From Paraspadella gotoi (lineage: Eukaryota > Chaetognatha): a stretch of DNA of 64,000 bases. Position numbers and translations under genes: made by a program. The notes beneath the pieces are model-generated. The model did no database searches and was not told the DNA's origin. It saw only the letters and a list, made by a program, of their open reading frames with translations. This document shows positions 34,439-56,387 of the stretch, piece by piece (position 1 is the stretch's first letter; every line of letters begins with the position of its first letter). Where the stretch lies: assembly GCA_051294375.1 (NCBI GenBank), contig CM119268.1:9312718-9376717 (forward strand). Reading direction: 5' to 3'.

Positions 34439-35563
34439 ATGGGGGACGAAGATTTAACATTGTACGTAGGAAATCTCCACGAAAATGTGACCGAGGAACT
34501 CCTCTTTGAACTGTTTCTGCAAGTCGGCCCATTGGCTTCTGTGAAAATCCCCACCAAAGATGGGAAGCGAAAAAACTTTGGCTTCGTGGAGTTCAAGCAC
34601 CCGGCCAGCATTCCATTCGTTCTGGAAGCCATGCGAGGCGTCTCGTTGTTTAAGAAAGAACTGCGAATGAACCACCGAGGATTGCAGACGGCCATCCCTC
34701 AACGCGACAATCACAATCACTCATTTCCACCGATGATGAATTATCCCCCACCTCAGTTGATGCTTTACGGTCAGAGTCCGGGTTTCAATGGTTACTTCCC
34801 GCCGCTAATGATGACCTCCCCAATGATGTTCCCTCCCAACGCTCATCATCATAATGACGAATCAAACGTTCGGCGTAATGTTCAAGAAAATCCCCGTGAT
34901 GATGAAAAAGACGAGAAAGACGGTCGGGATCGTGATAGTGATCGGGATCGAGACAGAGCACGGCATCGCGATGGGGATCAAGAAAGAAATCGAGTGCGGG
35001 ATCAAGATCGCGACCGAGATCGCTCTTCAACCCGAAAACACGATGACTTTTGTCGCCGGGACGACGACGACGACGACGACACAGCCCGTCGTCGAGATGG
35101 CGAAGGAAAGAATAGTCGATCTCGCGAGCGAAAATCTTCTCCCGACCGCCGTCGATCCCGTTCCCGAGATTCCAAGCGTCGTGGCAATGGCGACAGCGAT
35201 CAGGGGTACGACAGCAGCCCCCACGGCGATAGGCGTCAAGGGGGCGATGTGGGCCATAACGGAAACCATCGAGGAGGAGATCATTTTGGGAATTGTCCGG
35301 CCTTCCCCTTGGGTTCGCCCACCGACGTATTTTTTCCCATCGATGGCAACGCGCCTTTCTCTTTCCCTCGGAGCAACTCTGACGAGGACTTTCGGGCGCA
35401 GAGGGAACGCATGTTAAATCGGCAGAACCAGATGTTTCAACAACGTAACATGGCTCGGAACGGGTTCGGCGTGAACTTTCGCGATGGATTTCAGGGGGGT
35501 AATCATAGGGGTAATTGGAATGGTGGTGGTTCAAGATACGGCAGTCATCCTTATCGACGTTAA
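34439..35563 (+). CDS. RBM7: RBM7/RBM11-like RNA-binding protein with RD/RS tail
   Basis: Single RRM protein like the RNA-binding subunit of the nuclear exosome targeting (NEXT) complex. One exon, 374 residues. RRM at about 6-80 with RNP2 LYVGNL and RNP1 KNFGFVEF. The helix 1 region VTEELLFELFLQVGPL is close to RBM7. After a Pro/Met-rich linker comes a long charged tail of RD, DRD and SR repeats and a Gly/Asn/Arg-rich end. The tail is longer than in human RBM7, so RBM7/RBM11-like is safest. An AG acceptor (34414-34415) lies 23 bp before the ATG within the 55-bp gap after EEF2KMT. Confidence 0.8.
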   Translation: MGDEDLTLYVGNLHENVTEELLFELFLQVGPLASVKIPTKDGKRKNFGFVEFKHPASIPFVLEAMRGVSLFKKELRMNHRGLQTAIPQRDNHNHSFPPMMNYPPPQLMLYGQSPGFNGYFPPLMMTSPMMFPPNAHHHNDESNVRRNVQENPRDDEKDEKDGRDRDSDRDRDRARHRDGDQERNRVRDQDRDRDRSSTRKHDDFCRRDDDDDDDTARRRDGEGKNSRSRERKSSPDRRRSRSRDSKRRGNGDSDQGYDSSPHGDRRQGGDVGHNGNHRGGDHFGNCPAFPLGSPTDVFFPIDGNAPFSFPRSNSDEDFRAQRERMLNRQNQMFQQRNMARNGFGVNFRDGFQGGNHRGNWNGGGSRYGSHPYRR

Positions 35564-35624
35564 GCATTTTATTTGTAGTATCGAATGTATTTTTGATGTA
35601 GAGGGTAATTTTTTGAGCATTAAA

Positions 35625-35642
35625 AATAAAATGAGGAATAAA
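35625..35642 (+). terminator. Candidate poly(A) signals of RBM7-like gene
   Basis: Two AATAAA hexamers (about 35625-35630 and 35637-35642) lie 60-80 bp after the stop codon. None is seen between EEF2KMT and RBM7. Confidence 0.5.
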
Positions 35643-36081
35643 ACTATGAGCTGACGATTTAAGATTAATGGTTAATGATAAGAGGCTCTAGTGGATGAAT
35701 GCGGTTTGAATTGTGCACAATATTTGTGTTTCGATATTTTGTATATGCTGATTTTCCTTTAAAAACCTTTTTGTTAAATTTTGTGAGATATTTATTATAG
35801 TAATTATTTATTGAATCTGAAAGATGAAGCTCAATGTGTTTCTCTTTTATTGTGATGCTAATTGAACCAAGATCAATTTTTTTTCCCGTTTTTTAGGTAA
35901 ATCTACCTAGTTTTTGTTTCATTTTTTAGGTTGTTTATTCATAACACATTTATTTTATAAAATATCTTTGAAGTCGCGGTTTACTTTAAAATTTTTCGGT
36001 AATCAAACTAATCATTAAATCATTATCGTGTTTGGAGGTCAATTTGCCGGTGGCGTTTCGTTCAAATTAAAATAACACACG
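35643..36081. other. Intergenic spacer before NAT10
   Basis: AT-rich, no ORF or repeat recognised. It presumably contains the promoter of NAT10 or of a NAT10-MTERF3-kinesin unit. Confidence 0.4.
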
Positions 36082-47583
<11,502 letters not shown>

Positions 47584-47678
47584 TATTTATAAACTTGTTG
47601 TTATGATTCAGTAGAAGTCTTTAGTTAATCTTGTTTTTTAGTTATGAATTACGTTTTTCGTTTTTAGCATAACTTAAA
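47584..47678 (+). promoter_or_regulatory. NAT10-MTERF3 intercistronic spacer with splice acceptor
   Basis: 95 bp, T-rich, contains CGTTTTTCGTTTTTAG (AG 47666-47667) just before the MTERF3 ATG and no poly(A) hexamer; a candidate trans-splice acceptor. Confidence 0.45.
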
Positions 47679-48592
47679 ATGAGACCTTCCATGAGATTTA
47701 CTGGGTTACATCTGAAACTATGGCGCAGCGACATTTCCCTTCCGGTGACTTCTACCTTTTCCCTTCGACCTCACTCGTCCGTCCCAGAAGCTCCGGTTTT
47801 AGAGGAAGTAGCCTCCGGTCCTGATCAGCGAGGCAAAGGACGTCATCGCGCCGACAAGTCCCTCGTTTCCAAAACTCTATTTTCTAAAGAATTCCAGGAA
47901 TTGGATTCGATCAAAAAAAAGTCCTCTTTTAAAATCAAACCCGTGCCGAAACCCTCTTTCACTTTTGCCGCCTACGTCAATGAGTCCACTTTGCTGCAGA
48001 ATTTCGTCAAACTCGGAGTGAATCTCGTCAAGTGGGAAAAGGGGACGATTCCCGACGAAATCATGGGCCTCGACTTTGAAAGAGACGTCACCCCGGTGCT
48101 CTTTCATCTTCACGGCCTTGGAATCCCTGACGAGCAGCTGGGCAAGGTTCTCACTAAAAACCCTTATATTCTGATAAGTGGTGTCGGAAATTTGGAGGAT
48201 CAAACTGATTATTTCGTCCGCAAAAAGTTTTCTCGGGAACAGTTGATCAACGTCGTGATCAAATGTCCGCAGTTGTTTAGCAGAAGCGTGGAGGCAATAG
48301 ACGGTCGTTTGGGATATTTTCAGCAGACATTTGATTTGACAGGTGACTTAAATAAATTATTCTTTTTTAATGTCAAATAAACTGTATTAATCTTTCTCAC
48401 GCTTAGGGGACCAACTACGCGATTCCGTAACGATTTGTCCAGAGTTATTTCAAGCGAAACTCTCGATTTTAGCCAAGCTAAATTTTCATATGGCCAAGTC
48501 TTTGGGATTTAAACAAAAAGAGATGAGAGAATTGTTCATCGTTTGTCCCTCGGTATTTTTGCTTCATCCCGATACCGTTGCGCAGAGGTAAC

Positions 48593-48643
<51 letters not shown>

Positions 48644-48925
48644 ACGTTAACATATTTAATCCTTTACAGATTCCATATTCTCCACAACACGATGGGAATT
48701 CCTCACCAAACTTTAGTTCGCTATCCTCTCTTGTTTCGCGTTCCGCCCTACTTGATTCGTCAACGACACAAGTTTCTCTCGACGCTTGGGCGTGCTAACT
48801 ACGATCCTCTCGACGAAAGTTACGTTACTTTAACCGCCTTTACCAACCACGGAGATCAGAGCTTCGCCGAGAAGATTGCCGGAGTCAGTTATGACACTTA
48901 TAAACAGTTTTTAAAAACTCAATAA
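47679..48925 (+). CDS. MTERF3: Mitochondrial transcription termination factor 3-like protein
   Basis: mTERF-fold protein of the mitochondrial matrix; MTERF3 proteins repress mtDNA transcription and aid mitoribosome assembly. Exons 47679-48342, 48407-48587, 48670-48925; 366 residues. A basic N-terminal presequence is followed by repeated helical mTERF units with the LxxxP spacing: VLTKNPYILISG, VVIKCPQLFSRS, VTICPELFQAK, LFIVCPSVFLLHPDT, LVRYPLLFRVPPYL. The N-terminal segment from LGVNLVKWEK through FLHLHGLGIPDEQL-like sequence favours the MTERF3 class over MTERF1/2/4. The second intron holds a T-tract of about 43 bases. The ATG lies 95 bp after the NAT10 stop, with a TTTTTAG acceptor 11 bp upstream and no AATAAA in between. 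Confidence 0.85.
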
Positions 48926-49073
48926 TTTGAACTTCTACCGGCTGTTTACTGTGATTTGCATTTTGCGTACCTCGCTGTTGTTTTCTTTGAATTTTAGTTG
49001 TTTAATTGCTTTTTACCATGAAATAGTTTGAACAGTTCCGTCAAATCGAGTTCCGACTTAGCATTTTGTTAAA

Positions 49074-52000
49074 ATGTCAGTCGACGAAGTAAACAATATC
49101 AAGGTCGGCGTTCGGGTCCGGCCTTTTAACCAAAGAGAGCGAGACGCCCGCTCCGCCTGCGTCGTGTCCATGACGGGAAACTGCACGACCCTCACGAACC
49201 CCGAGTCCAAAGAAGAGAAGACCTTTGCCTTCGACTATTCCTATTGGTCCCACTCCGACTACGAGGAAAGCGAAAACGGAGTCTTGGTTCCCGTCGACGA
49301 CAAATATGCGGACCAGAAAAAAGTTTTCGACGACCTCGGTCGTGGAATTTTGGACAATGCTTGGGCTGGGTATCACGCCACCCTATTCGCTTACGGCCAA
49401 ACCGGGGCCGGCAAGTCTTACTCGGTGGTCGGCTACGGAGCCAACAAGGGCATCGTTCCCATCGCCTGCGAAGAGCTCTTCAAGAAAACAACCGCCGAGT
49501 CCTCGAACGACAAATCTTTTCAAATTTCCTATTCGATGCTGGAAATATACAATGAGAATGTGCGGGACCTTTTGGCTTCTCAAAAGAAGGGAGTTCAACA
49601 GCATCTTAAAGTGCGCAATCATCCGACAAAAGGTTTTTTCGTCGAAGGACTCAAGGTGGTGCCCGTTGAAAATTACGAGCGCATAAAATCCCTCATGAAT
49701 CAAGGAACGCTAAATCGCACAACAGCGGCGACGAATCTCAACGCGACCAGTAGTCGTTCTCACATGCTCATCCGCGTCATATTCAAGCAGGTCTTCCTTA
49801 ACGAAAGGGGAGAGAGCACAACAAAGATCAGCGAGATCAACATGGTAGACCTTGCCGGTTCAGAGCGAAGCAACTCGGCTGGGACCAGCGGTGATCGACT
49901 GCGAGAAGGCTCGGCGATCAATCAGAGTCTTTTGACTTTGGGAAACGTGATTAGCGCCTTGGCCGAGCGAGCCCTGAAGAAAAAGGGTCTGGTGGTTCCG
50001 ATTCCGTATCGCGATTCGGTGTTGACGAAACTGCTGCAGTCGGCGCTCGGGGGAAACAGTAAAACCATTATGATCGCTGCTTTGAGTCCCGCCGCGATCA
50101 ACTACGAAGAGTCGTTGTCTACCCTCCGCTTCGCCGATCGCGCCAAGAAGATTAAAAACAAGGCTGTCGTCAATGAATCGCCGACCGACCGCCTCATTCG
50201 CGAGTTAAAAGAAGAAAACCAGCGGTTGTTGGCTCAGTTAGGCAGAGCCGCCGGGACGCAGATCGTTGAAGGCGACACTATCGACGCTCGGAGGCTTTTG
50301 GAAGAGAACCAGCGTCAGATGGAAGACATGGAAAAGTCTTGGCAACAAAAACTCGACGAGGCGAGGCGAGAATGGGAGAAAAAGCAGGAAGAGATTCTCA
50401 AGAGGGAAGAGAGCAACGGGAAGGCTCTCTGCACGGCGCATCCTTACTTGCGCAACGTCAACGAGGATGCGCAGCTGAGCGGTGTCATCAACGAGGCCGT
50501 CCCTCTCGGGGATCAAATCTTGGGCAAAGGCGGTGGCGATGTGGCAGTCAAGATCGTTGTCCGTGGATTGGGCGTGCTGCAACAACACGCCTTGCTCTGC
50601 AACGACGGCGTCAAGGTCACCATTGCACCTTTCGTTCCGCAGGCCAAAATAATGATTAACGGAATTGGCGTCGATGAGAGAAAAGAATTGCAACACCTAG
50701 ACCGAGTCAAGCTCGGTTCCAACAACCTGTTTCTCTACGTCGGTTTTCCCCACGAGAGAGACGCTAAATCAGACGAAGAAAAGATCGCCACTTACGATCA
50801 CGACTATTTTCAATCCGAACTAGCGCGCGGCACCGAGCTGTTGTTTCAAAGGTCCCACTCCAGTCTTATGCGAGACGTGACGTTCATGGACTTTCTACAG
50901 CTCTTGCCTCAAGTCACCGAGGTCAACTCGATGAGCGAGGAACTGGCGAAAAAAATCCCTTCGGCCACCGTCAAATTTGATCCGCTGATTAAGAACCTGA
51001 CCACCTGCGACGACGTCGGAAACGAAAAAACCAAGTCCATCTTGGTGAGGATGACTAATTCCAAGACCAAACAGGTCTGGGTTTGGTCAAAAGGAAAGTT
51101 CATTAATCGGAAGTACATCATCGAAGAGATCTACAACAAATTCTTGGAGGGGCAGGAAATCGTTCTGGAGAAAAAAACGGATCCATTTTGGGATCCTCCA
51201 GAAGATATTTTTCTCGGTTCTTGTCATGCATGGCTGCAGCCTCTGGCCTATCAAGTTGAGATCGACGATCAACTCGACATGCACGGTCACCACGGCGACG
51301 ACATCGCTCTGGCCACTCTGCAAATACATCCTTGCGATGCAGCAGGGAAGCTTCTTGGAGAGGAATCGGCCGTCTTGGAACCTTCGGAGTTACTGGACGA
51401 GCGAGTCGACTTTATGTTGCGTATTCCTCAGGTTGTCGGCGTTCGTTGGGTCCAAGAAGACAAAAAATCTCGCGGATTCTTCTTCTCCTTCAAATTTTTC
51501 GATTTGCCCAAAGTTTTTCGAACTAAAACGATTTGGGGAAAGAATTCAACTCGACTGGGTTTCAAAAAGCAGTTTACCATCAAGAGCGTCAACGACGACT
51601 TTCTAGAATATCTCCAGACTCACGCCCTTGTGCTGGAATTATGGGGTACGCAGAGCGGCGGAGACGTCCGCGATGAGGAAAGCAGCAGCCCTTGCGAAGA
51701 GGCCGAGAAGGAAACTACTCTCAGCGAGGGAAAAGCTCCAAGGTTAACCCGCCAAAACTCGGACCGCATGATGATTTCCCGTGCGAGCGCCAGGAGCGCG
51801 GTGGGTTTCCATTTAGTAAACCAAAGGGAAGAATGGGAATACGAGACTCTCGAAGCGGAGAAGGAAGAATTGACAAAGCGAGTGGAGGAGTTGGAAAAGG
51901 AAGTGGACCGATTGACTCAAGAAAACGTCGCGGTGAAAAGAAAAGCGAAGAAGGAAAAGCGTTTTCAAACAGACTCGAACGCCTCCAGCCGGCGTTCCTC

Positions 52001-52403
52001 GGCGGGCGCCGTGGAAATACCGACGGGCGATACGTCGGTTTTGGTGGATTCAAATCGAGTCGAGAACGCCGTCGCCGCCTCCCAAGATGCGCCTCCTTCA
52101 GTAGCCGAGGACGCTTCGAAGCAGAGATCTGAGACGGAAAAGGCCGCCTTGAAGACGCTGAAAAAATTTTTCATCGACATGAAGAACGTCGACGATCTGA
52201 TGAAAACTCTGGCTACGACTTTGCGAGACTTTGCGACTTTACGAGAGGAGGAAGAAAAAGAGGATGCATTGGTTCCGAAGTTAGAAAGCGCGGCCTCTGC
52301 TGTATCGGGAATCAACCAGCAGATGAATACCACTTTGACCAAAATGAGGGCGAAAATGAAAATTATATTTAATTTAGTAGGCAAGAGAGAAAAAGAAGAG
52401 TAA
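49074..52403 (+). CDS. KIF28: Kinesin-3-type motor, KIF28/KLP-6-like, single exon
   Basis: Plus-end microtubule motor; KLP-6/KIF28 kinesins have been linked to mitochondrial and ciliary cargo. 1,109 residues, no intron. Motor domain about 1-370: VGVRVRPFNQRE, P-loop AYGQTGAGKS (about 106-115), switch I NATSSRSH, switch II DLAGSERS, and the neck end RFADRAKKIKNKAVVNE. The SYWSH segment plus the acidic insertion typical of KIF28 replace the KIF1 pattern. An FHA domain at about 480-570 (GLGVLQQHALL...) is followed by a KIF1B/kinesin-3 associated region and a DUF3694-like stretch. C-terminal coiled coil (about 920-965) and a short final helical segment. No PH domain. The ATG is 148 bp after the MTERF3 stop. 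Confidence 0.85.
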   Translation: MSVDEVNNIKVGVRVRPFNQRERDARSACVVSMTGNCTTLTNPESKEEKTFAFDYSYWSHSDYEESENGVLVPVDDKYADQKKVFDDLGRGILDNAWAGYHATLFAYGQTGAGKSYSVVGYGANKGIVPIACEELFKKTTAESSNDKSFQISYSMLEIYNENVRDLLASQKKGVQQHLKVRNHPTKGFFVEGLKVVPVENYERIKSLMNQGTLNRTTAATNLNATSSRSHMLIRVIFKQVFLNERGESTTKISEINMVDLAGSERSNSAGTSGDRLREGSAINQSLLTLGNVISALAERALKKKGLVVPIPYRDSVLTKLLQSALGGNSKTIMIAALSPAAINYEESLSTLRFADRAKKIKNKAVVNESPTDRLIRELKEENQRLLAQLGRAAGTQIVEGDTIDARRLLEENQRQMEDMEKSWQQKLDEARREWEKKQEEILKREESNGKALCTAHPYLRNVNEDAQLSGVINEAVPLGDQILGKGGGDVAVKIVVRGLGVLQQHALLCNDGVKVTIAPFVPQAKIMINGIGVDERKELQHLDRVKLGSNNLFLYVGFPHERDAKSDEEKIATYDHDYFQSELARGTELLFQRSHSSLMRDVTFMDFLQLLPQVTEVNSMSEELAKKIPSATVKFDPLIKNLTTCDDVGNEKTKSILVRMTNSKTKQVWVWSKGKFINRKYIIEEIYNKFLEGQEIVLEKKTDPFWDPPEDIFLGSCHAWLQPLAYQVEIDDQLDMHGHHGDDIALATLQIHPCDAAGKLLGEESAVLEPSELLDERVDFMLRIPQVVGVRWVQEDKKSRGFFFSFKFFDLPKVFRTKTIWGKNSTRLGFKKQFTIKSVNDDFLEYLQTHALVLELWGTQSGGDVRDEESSSPCEEAEKETTLSEGKAPRLTRQNSDRMMISRASARSAVGFHLVNQREEWEYETLEAEKEELTKRVEELEKEVDRLTQENVAVKRKAKKEKRFQTDSNASSRRSSAGAVEIPTGDTSVLVDSNRVENAVAASQDAPPSVAEDASKQRSETEKAALKTLKKFFIDMKNVDDLMKTLATTLRDFATLREEEEKEDALVPKLESAASAVSGINQQMNTTLTKMRAKMKIIFNLVGKREKEE

Positions 52404-52876
52404 GTGTTTTCTTCTCTACACTCTACAGTTACGATTTTATTTATATTTAGTATATCAGTCCTTCTCAAAATTCTTGCCAATCATTTTTAAAGGCAGTGCT
52501 CTAATTTACTTTAATTTTACAGTTTTTTATTCTTAATTTTTGAGTATGTATATGCCTTGGAGTTGATTAAGAAAAGTGGACAAAGTTGAATCTCTTCGCT
52601 GAGCTTAAAGTTTTTAGCGATGCTTCGTAAAATCATATTTGCTACGTATGTAGCGCTATCGATTTTTAACATAATTTTACACGATAATATTGTAATCTCC
52701 AGATTGCCTTTTACACTAGATATGCAACTTTTACGATCGTATACAATTTTTATATTCCGATAATATAGCTTTTTACGCCATTTACTTTGCCTGAAGTGCA
52801 GGCCAAGTCGCTAAATATGTTTGGTCATGCCCGGCCGTTATCAGTTGTCTAGTCATATTTTCCTTACACAGTGCAC
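52404..52876. other. Intergenic region after the kinesin gene
   Basis: AT-rich, no coding sequence or recognised repeat until the Tc1-like element at about 52877. Confidence 0.45.
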
Positions 52877-53478
52877 ACTTAACATCTGACACATAATTAT
52901 TGAGACGGCTTCCGGGGCCTGTAGACGGCGACCAGGACGCCGTAGAAAGCTCCTTTTTTTTTTAATGAAGCCTAGAATGTTTGTCTACCAAACTGTGAAT
53001 TTTTTTTTTATCGGCCCACGCGTTTTCAAGATGCAGTCAATTTCCTCTGAAGCGTGCCGTCAAGTCTTTGCCCAATTCTACCAAAATCATGAACAAGAAG
53101 GAGCAGCATTTACTTTACAGTATTTTTTGAAGCTAAATGTTAGCCGTCCATCTATTTATCGCGTAATACAAAGAGTAAAGTCTGGAGATACTATCAAGCA
53201 CAAAAAAGGCGCAGGGCGGCCAAGAAAACTCACGGCAAGACAGTCGCGTACTATCGTGAAAGGAATGGAAAATAAAGTTGTGTTTTCTACGTGAAAGCTG
53301 TCCCTACGCCACATTTCACAAGAAAATCGTGACTTTTTTGATTCAACTTGTTAGTCTGTATTTAGTTAATGTTATTAGTATTTAAAAATTATATTTTGTA
53401 TTTATATTTACAATAAAATGTTATAAACTTTAACACATTCAATCTTTTGTCTCAATAATTATGTGTCAGATGTTAGAA
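52877..53478 (+). mobile_element. Tc1/mariner-like mini-element with 25-bp inverted ends
   Basis: Perfect inverted ends: ACATCTGACACATAATTATT continuing to GAGAC on the left (from about 52881) and its reverse complement at about 53449-53473, each next to TA, consistent with a TA target duplication. About 600 bp. It retains only the N-terminal DNA-binding part of a transposase (53031-53294); the catalytic DDE portion is missing. Confidence 0.8.
53031..53294 (+). pseudogene. Truncated Tc1/IS630-type transposase (helix-turn-helix part only)
   Basis: 87 residues from MQSISSEACRQVF. An HTH-like helix pair (LKLNVSRPSIYRVIQRVKSG) is followed by the KKGAGRPRKLTARQSR linker with a GRPR AT-hook-like motif, the usual order at the N-terminus of Tc1/mariner transposases. 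It stops at VVFST, before any DDE residues. It could still bind the inverted ends if expressed. Confidence 0.65.
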
Positions 53479-53557
53479 TTTTTGATAACAAAAAAAATTT
53501 TTCCTAATCATTTGATCTCAAATATTTTTTTACCGATATAAAGAACCAAATTTAATT

Positions 53558-54668
53558 ATGTCCGCGAAACTCGCTGACTTGGCCGGCCGGTTGTTATCCG
53601 GCGCCGGTGGAGTGGGGACGAAACTGTTGTTGGCTTCAGGCCTTGCCGGTTACGGAGTCTACAACTCTGTTTACACAGTAGATGGTGGTCATCGCTCCAT
53701 AATTTTCTCCCGCCTCGGAGGCGTCCAACCCGGTGTTTACGCCGAGGGACTCCATTTTCGGATTCCGTGGCTTCAGTGGCCCATCATTTACGACATTCGC
53801 GCTCGACCGCGCAAGATCTCCTCGCCCACCGGGAGCAAGGACCTCCAAATGGTCAATATTTCGTTAAGAGTGTTGTCCAGGCCGGACCAAACATTCCTTC
53901 CGCAGGTACTTTGCTTGAAAATAAACTAATCAATTAGCGGAAAAATATGTATTCTCATCATCTCATCAGATTTTTCAACTCCTCGGCCCGGACTTTGACG
54001 AACGCGTGCTGCCTTCAATCTGCAACGAAGTCCTCAAAAGCGTCGTGGCAAAATTCAACGCGTCGCAGTTGATCACCCAGCGTCAGCAAGTTTCGCTGCT
54101 CATTCGCAAGGAGTTAACGGACCGAGCACGCGATTTCAACATCATCCTAGACGACGTCTCCATTACGGAGCTTACCTTCGGCGCTCAGTACACCGCCGCC
54201 GTCGAGGCAAAGCAGGTGGCGCAGCAAGACGCCCAGCGCGCCACTTTCATCGTCGATCGGGCCAAACAGGAACGTCTGGGGAAAATTGTACAGGCTGAGG
54301 GAGAAGCCAAGGCCGCCACCCTCATTGGCGAAGCCATTCAGGACAATCCCGGATACCTCAAGCTACGGAAGATTAGAGCCGCGCAAAATATAGCGAGGTA
54401 GTGAAATATTGCTGGCCAATTTATAAACTAAATTAAGGCTATTGTATGATTTTATCTAATTCGCTCCGTCTTTCCCAGAACCATCTCCCAGTCGCAGAAC
54501 CGCGTGTATCTCCAAGCGAACAATCTCCTCCTCAATCTGGCCGGAAATGAATTCGATTCAAAGTTCGACGGACGTTCAGAAGCGACGCGAGCCCGTGCAG
54601 AGATGGGCGGAAGCCATTCCGCCTCAATGGCCTGCGCGGAAGAAGCCGTGTTTTCCAATAAGGCCTAG
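53558..54668 (+). CDS. PHB2: Prohibitin-2, 3 exons
   Basis: Ring-forming scaffold with PHB1 in the mitochondrial inner membrane, and a mitophagy receptor in other animals. Exons 53558-53905, 53970-54397, 54479-54668; 321 residues, slightly longer than the human 299 because of the C-terminal tail. N-terminal hydrophobic anchor ([19 protein letters not shown]); band-7/SPFH domain with [64 protein letters not shown] and [12 protein letters not shown]; coiled-coil region [20 protein letters not shown]; and [15 protein letters not shown]. The sequence fits PHB2 rather than PHB1. Intron phases consistent. Confidence 0.95.
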
Positions 54669-55001
54669 ACATTAAGATGTTCCACTTTGTGAAGGACGAT
54701 CGTTGTTTGAGGAGGGAATGATCATAATGTTAAACGATAAGAATTGTTGCCTCCTGGACTGTGATTCTGTGATTATATCAACTTTGCGGAAGTTAGATAC
54801 ATTTGTTAATGCTAGAGTTCAATTGTAATTTTTTTCATTTCAAATATAAAAAAAAAAAAACTGTTAACCTGTTTTTATTAATGAGAATCATTAGGATATT
54901 ACAAACTAATAATAATAAAACAATATTCGTGTAGATTATCGGGCAAAAAAGTTAAAAACGAATTTAAGTGTTTGGTTTTACTCGTTTGTAATTGTTTTCA
55001 G
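54669..55001. other. PHB2-HINT3 intergenic spacer
   Basis: AT-rich; includes an A-run (54849-54860) and ends in TTGTTTTCAG (AG 55000-55001), an acceptor 26 bp before the HINT3 ATG. No gene seen. Confidence 0.4.
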
Positions 55002-55027
55002 TCGTTTTCGAGCGTGCTTTTGAAATT

Positions 55028-55593
55028 ATGAGCAAAATGAATTTTTTTCGACGATCTTCCGCCTGCGTATTTTGCGACGTCGTTTGTAACCCTGGATCAA
55101 AAGCTCTTCACGAAACTTCCTCTGTTCTCGCCATTGAGGATATTCGCCCTGCAACCGAACATCATTATCTCGTCATTCCTAAGCAGCATCTTGCCGACGC
55201 CAAGGCCTTAGGGGCCGAGCACTTACCTCTCTTTCGCGAGATGGTCGACGTTGCCCGTGAATTGGTCGAAAAACGCGTTGATGAAGGGGAAAGGTAATAT
55301 AGCGACATTTTTTTTTTGACCCATAATTCGGGTTCGAAAAATAGCCAATGGCTGAACTGCGAAAGTGGAAGGAGTTAGGAGCAAAAATAAGGGATAGAAT
55401 TATCCCTAATATCTGATTTAGGTCAGACGTTGTGATGGGCTGTACGTGGCCCCCTTTCACTACGGTGTCCCATTTACATCTCCATGTGTTATCGCCAGCT
55501 TCTGCGATAAAAGGACTTTTTGGTTACTTTTCTAAATCATGGTGGTTTGTGTCGCCAGAGGCAATAATCGATCGATTGCAAAGCATGAATTAG
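55028..55593 (+). CDS. HINT3: HINT3-like histidine-triad hydrolase
   Basis: HIT-fold nucleoside phosphoramidase/aminoacyl-AMP hydrolase. Exons 55028-55293 and 55422-55593; 145 residues. CVFCDVV start with a Cys pair, IEDIRPATEHHYLVIPKQH (HIT core strand), and the catalytic triad SHLHLHVLSP (HxHxH). The C-terminal FSKSWWFVSPEAIIDRL is characteristic of HINT3 rather than HINT1/2. The MRPL48 start lies only 70 bp after the stop. Confidence 0.88.
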
Positions 55594-55663
55594 CGTTGAA
55601 TACAACTTGTTTTTATACGTTTTTATAATTGTTGTTTCGGTCTTTGAGAAAAAGGAATAAAAG

Positions 55664-56309
55664 ATGAGTATGCTTCGAAATTTTGTAACACTTTCACGTG
55701 GACAATCTGGACGAATTCTTAACCTCTCTATCGCGGCAGCCGTCCCTTCCACACGGGAGTTTGGCTCCAAGTTCGAACCGCCTTACTTGGATGAGCAAAC
55801 GCACGACCCACGATTCGAAATTGTCCAAATGAGAATCCACGGACACGACTTTGCAGTCGTCGAGAAGTTCTCTCATTTGGCGCGAAGGTTCGCCAAGCAT
55901 TTCGACGTCCCCATTAAAGACTTTTATCCAATTCCTACGCGGCAGACCAAGATGAAAACTTTTGATCAGGCAGACATGGGCAAAGAGGATGCCAAAGGTA
56001 TGAGGTTTTTTTTCCTGAAAAAAACTTTAAAAATTAATAAGTTAAAACTTGTTAAATTAACTCCCGCTCTCAGTGATTGACGAGTTTGTAATGGACAGTT
56101 ACGAGCGCGTGATCATGTTCAAAGAAGTTCCCGCCGCTTCGCTCCCTCTTTACGTTGATTTTTTGCGCAACCATCAGCCGGAGGGAGTAACATTTTCGAC
56201 CGGCAATCCCGACGAGGAACTCGAAAAATTTAGATACATTCCCGACATGGAAATGGCCGCGCTGCAACAGCGTTTGGACGATATTAACGAAGGAAAAGTC
56301 AAGTTATAA
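55664..56309 (+). CDS. MRPL48: Mitochondrial large-ribosomal-subunit protein mL48
   Basis: uS10-like fold protein of the mitoribosome central protuberance. Exons 55664-55997 and 56074-56309; 189 residues. Basic N-terminal presequence; VQMRIHGHDFAVVEKFSHLA (uS10-type strand-helix), FDVPIKDFYPIPTRQTKMKT, DSYERVIMFKEVPA and LRNHQPEGVTFS. These fit mL48 better than MRPS10, which shares the fold. Stands 70 bp after HINT3 and 78 bp before MRPS9. Confidence 0.82.
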
Positions 56310-56387
56310 TTATCTTTTCCTATGAATCACGCTTTTAGATTTTTCTCTATTTCGATGCCGTTATTTATTGTTGAGTAGAAAATCCGA

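Noticed and set aside
55664-56309. MRPS10 assignment
   Set aside because: It shares the uS10 fold, but the C-terminal half and the segment around ERVIMFKEV match the mL48 pattern better.
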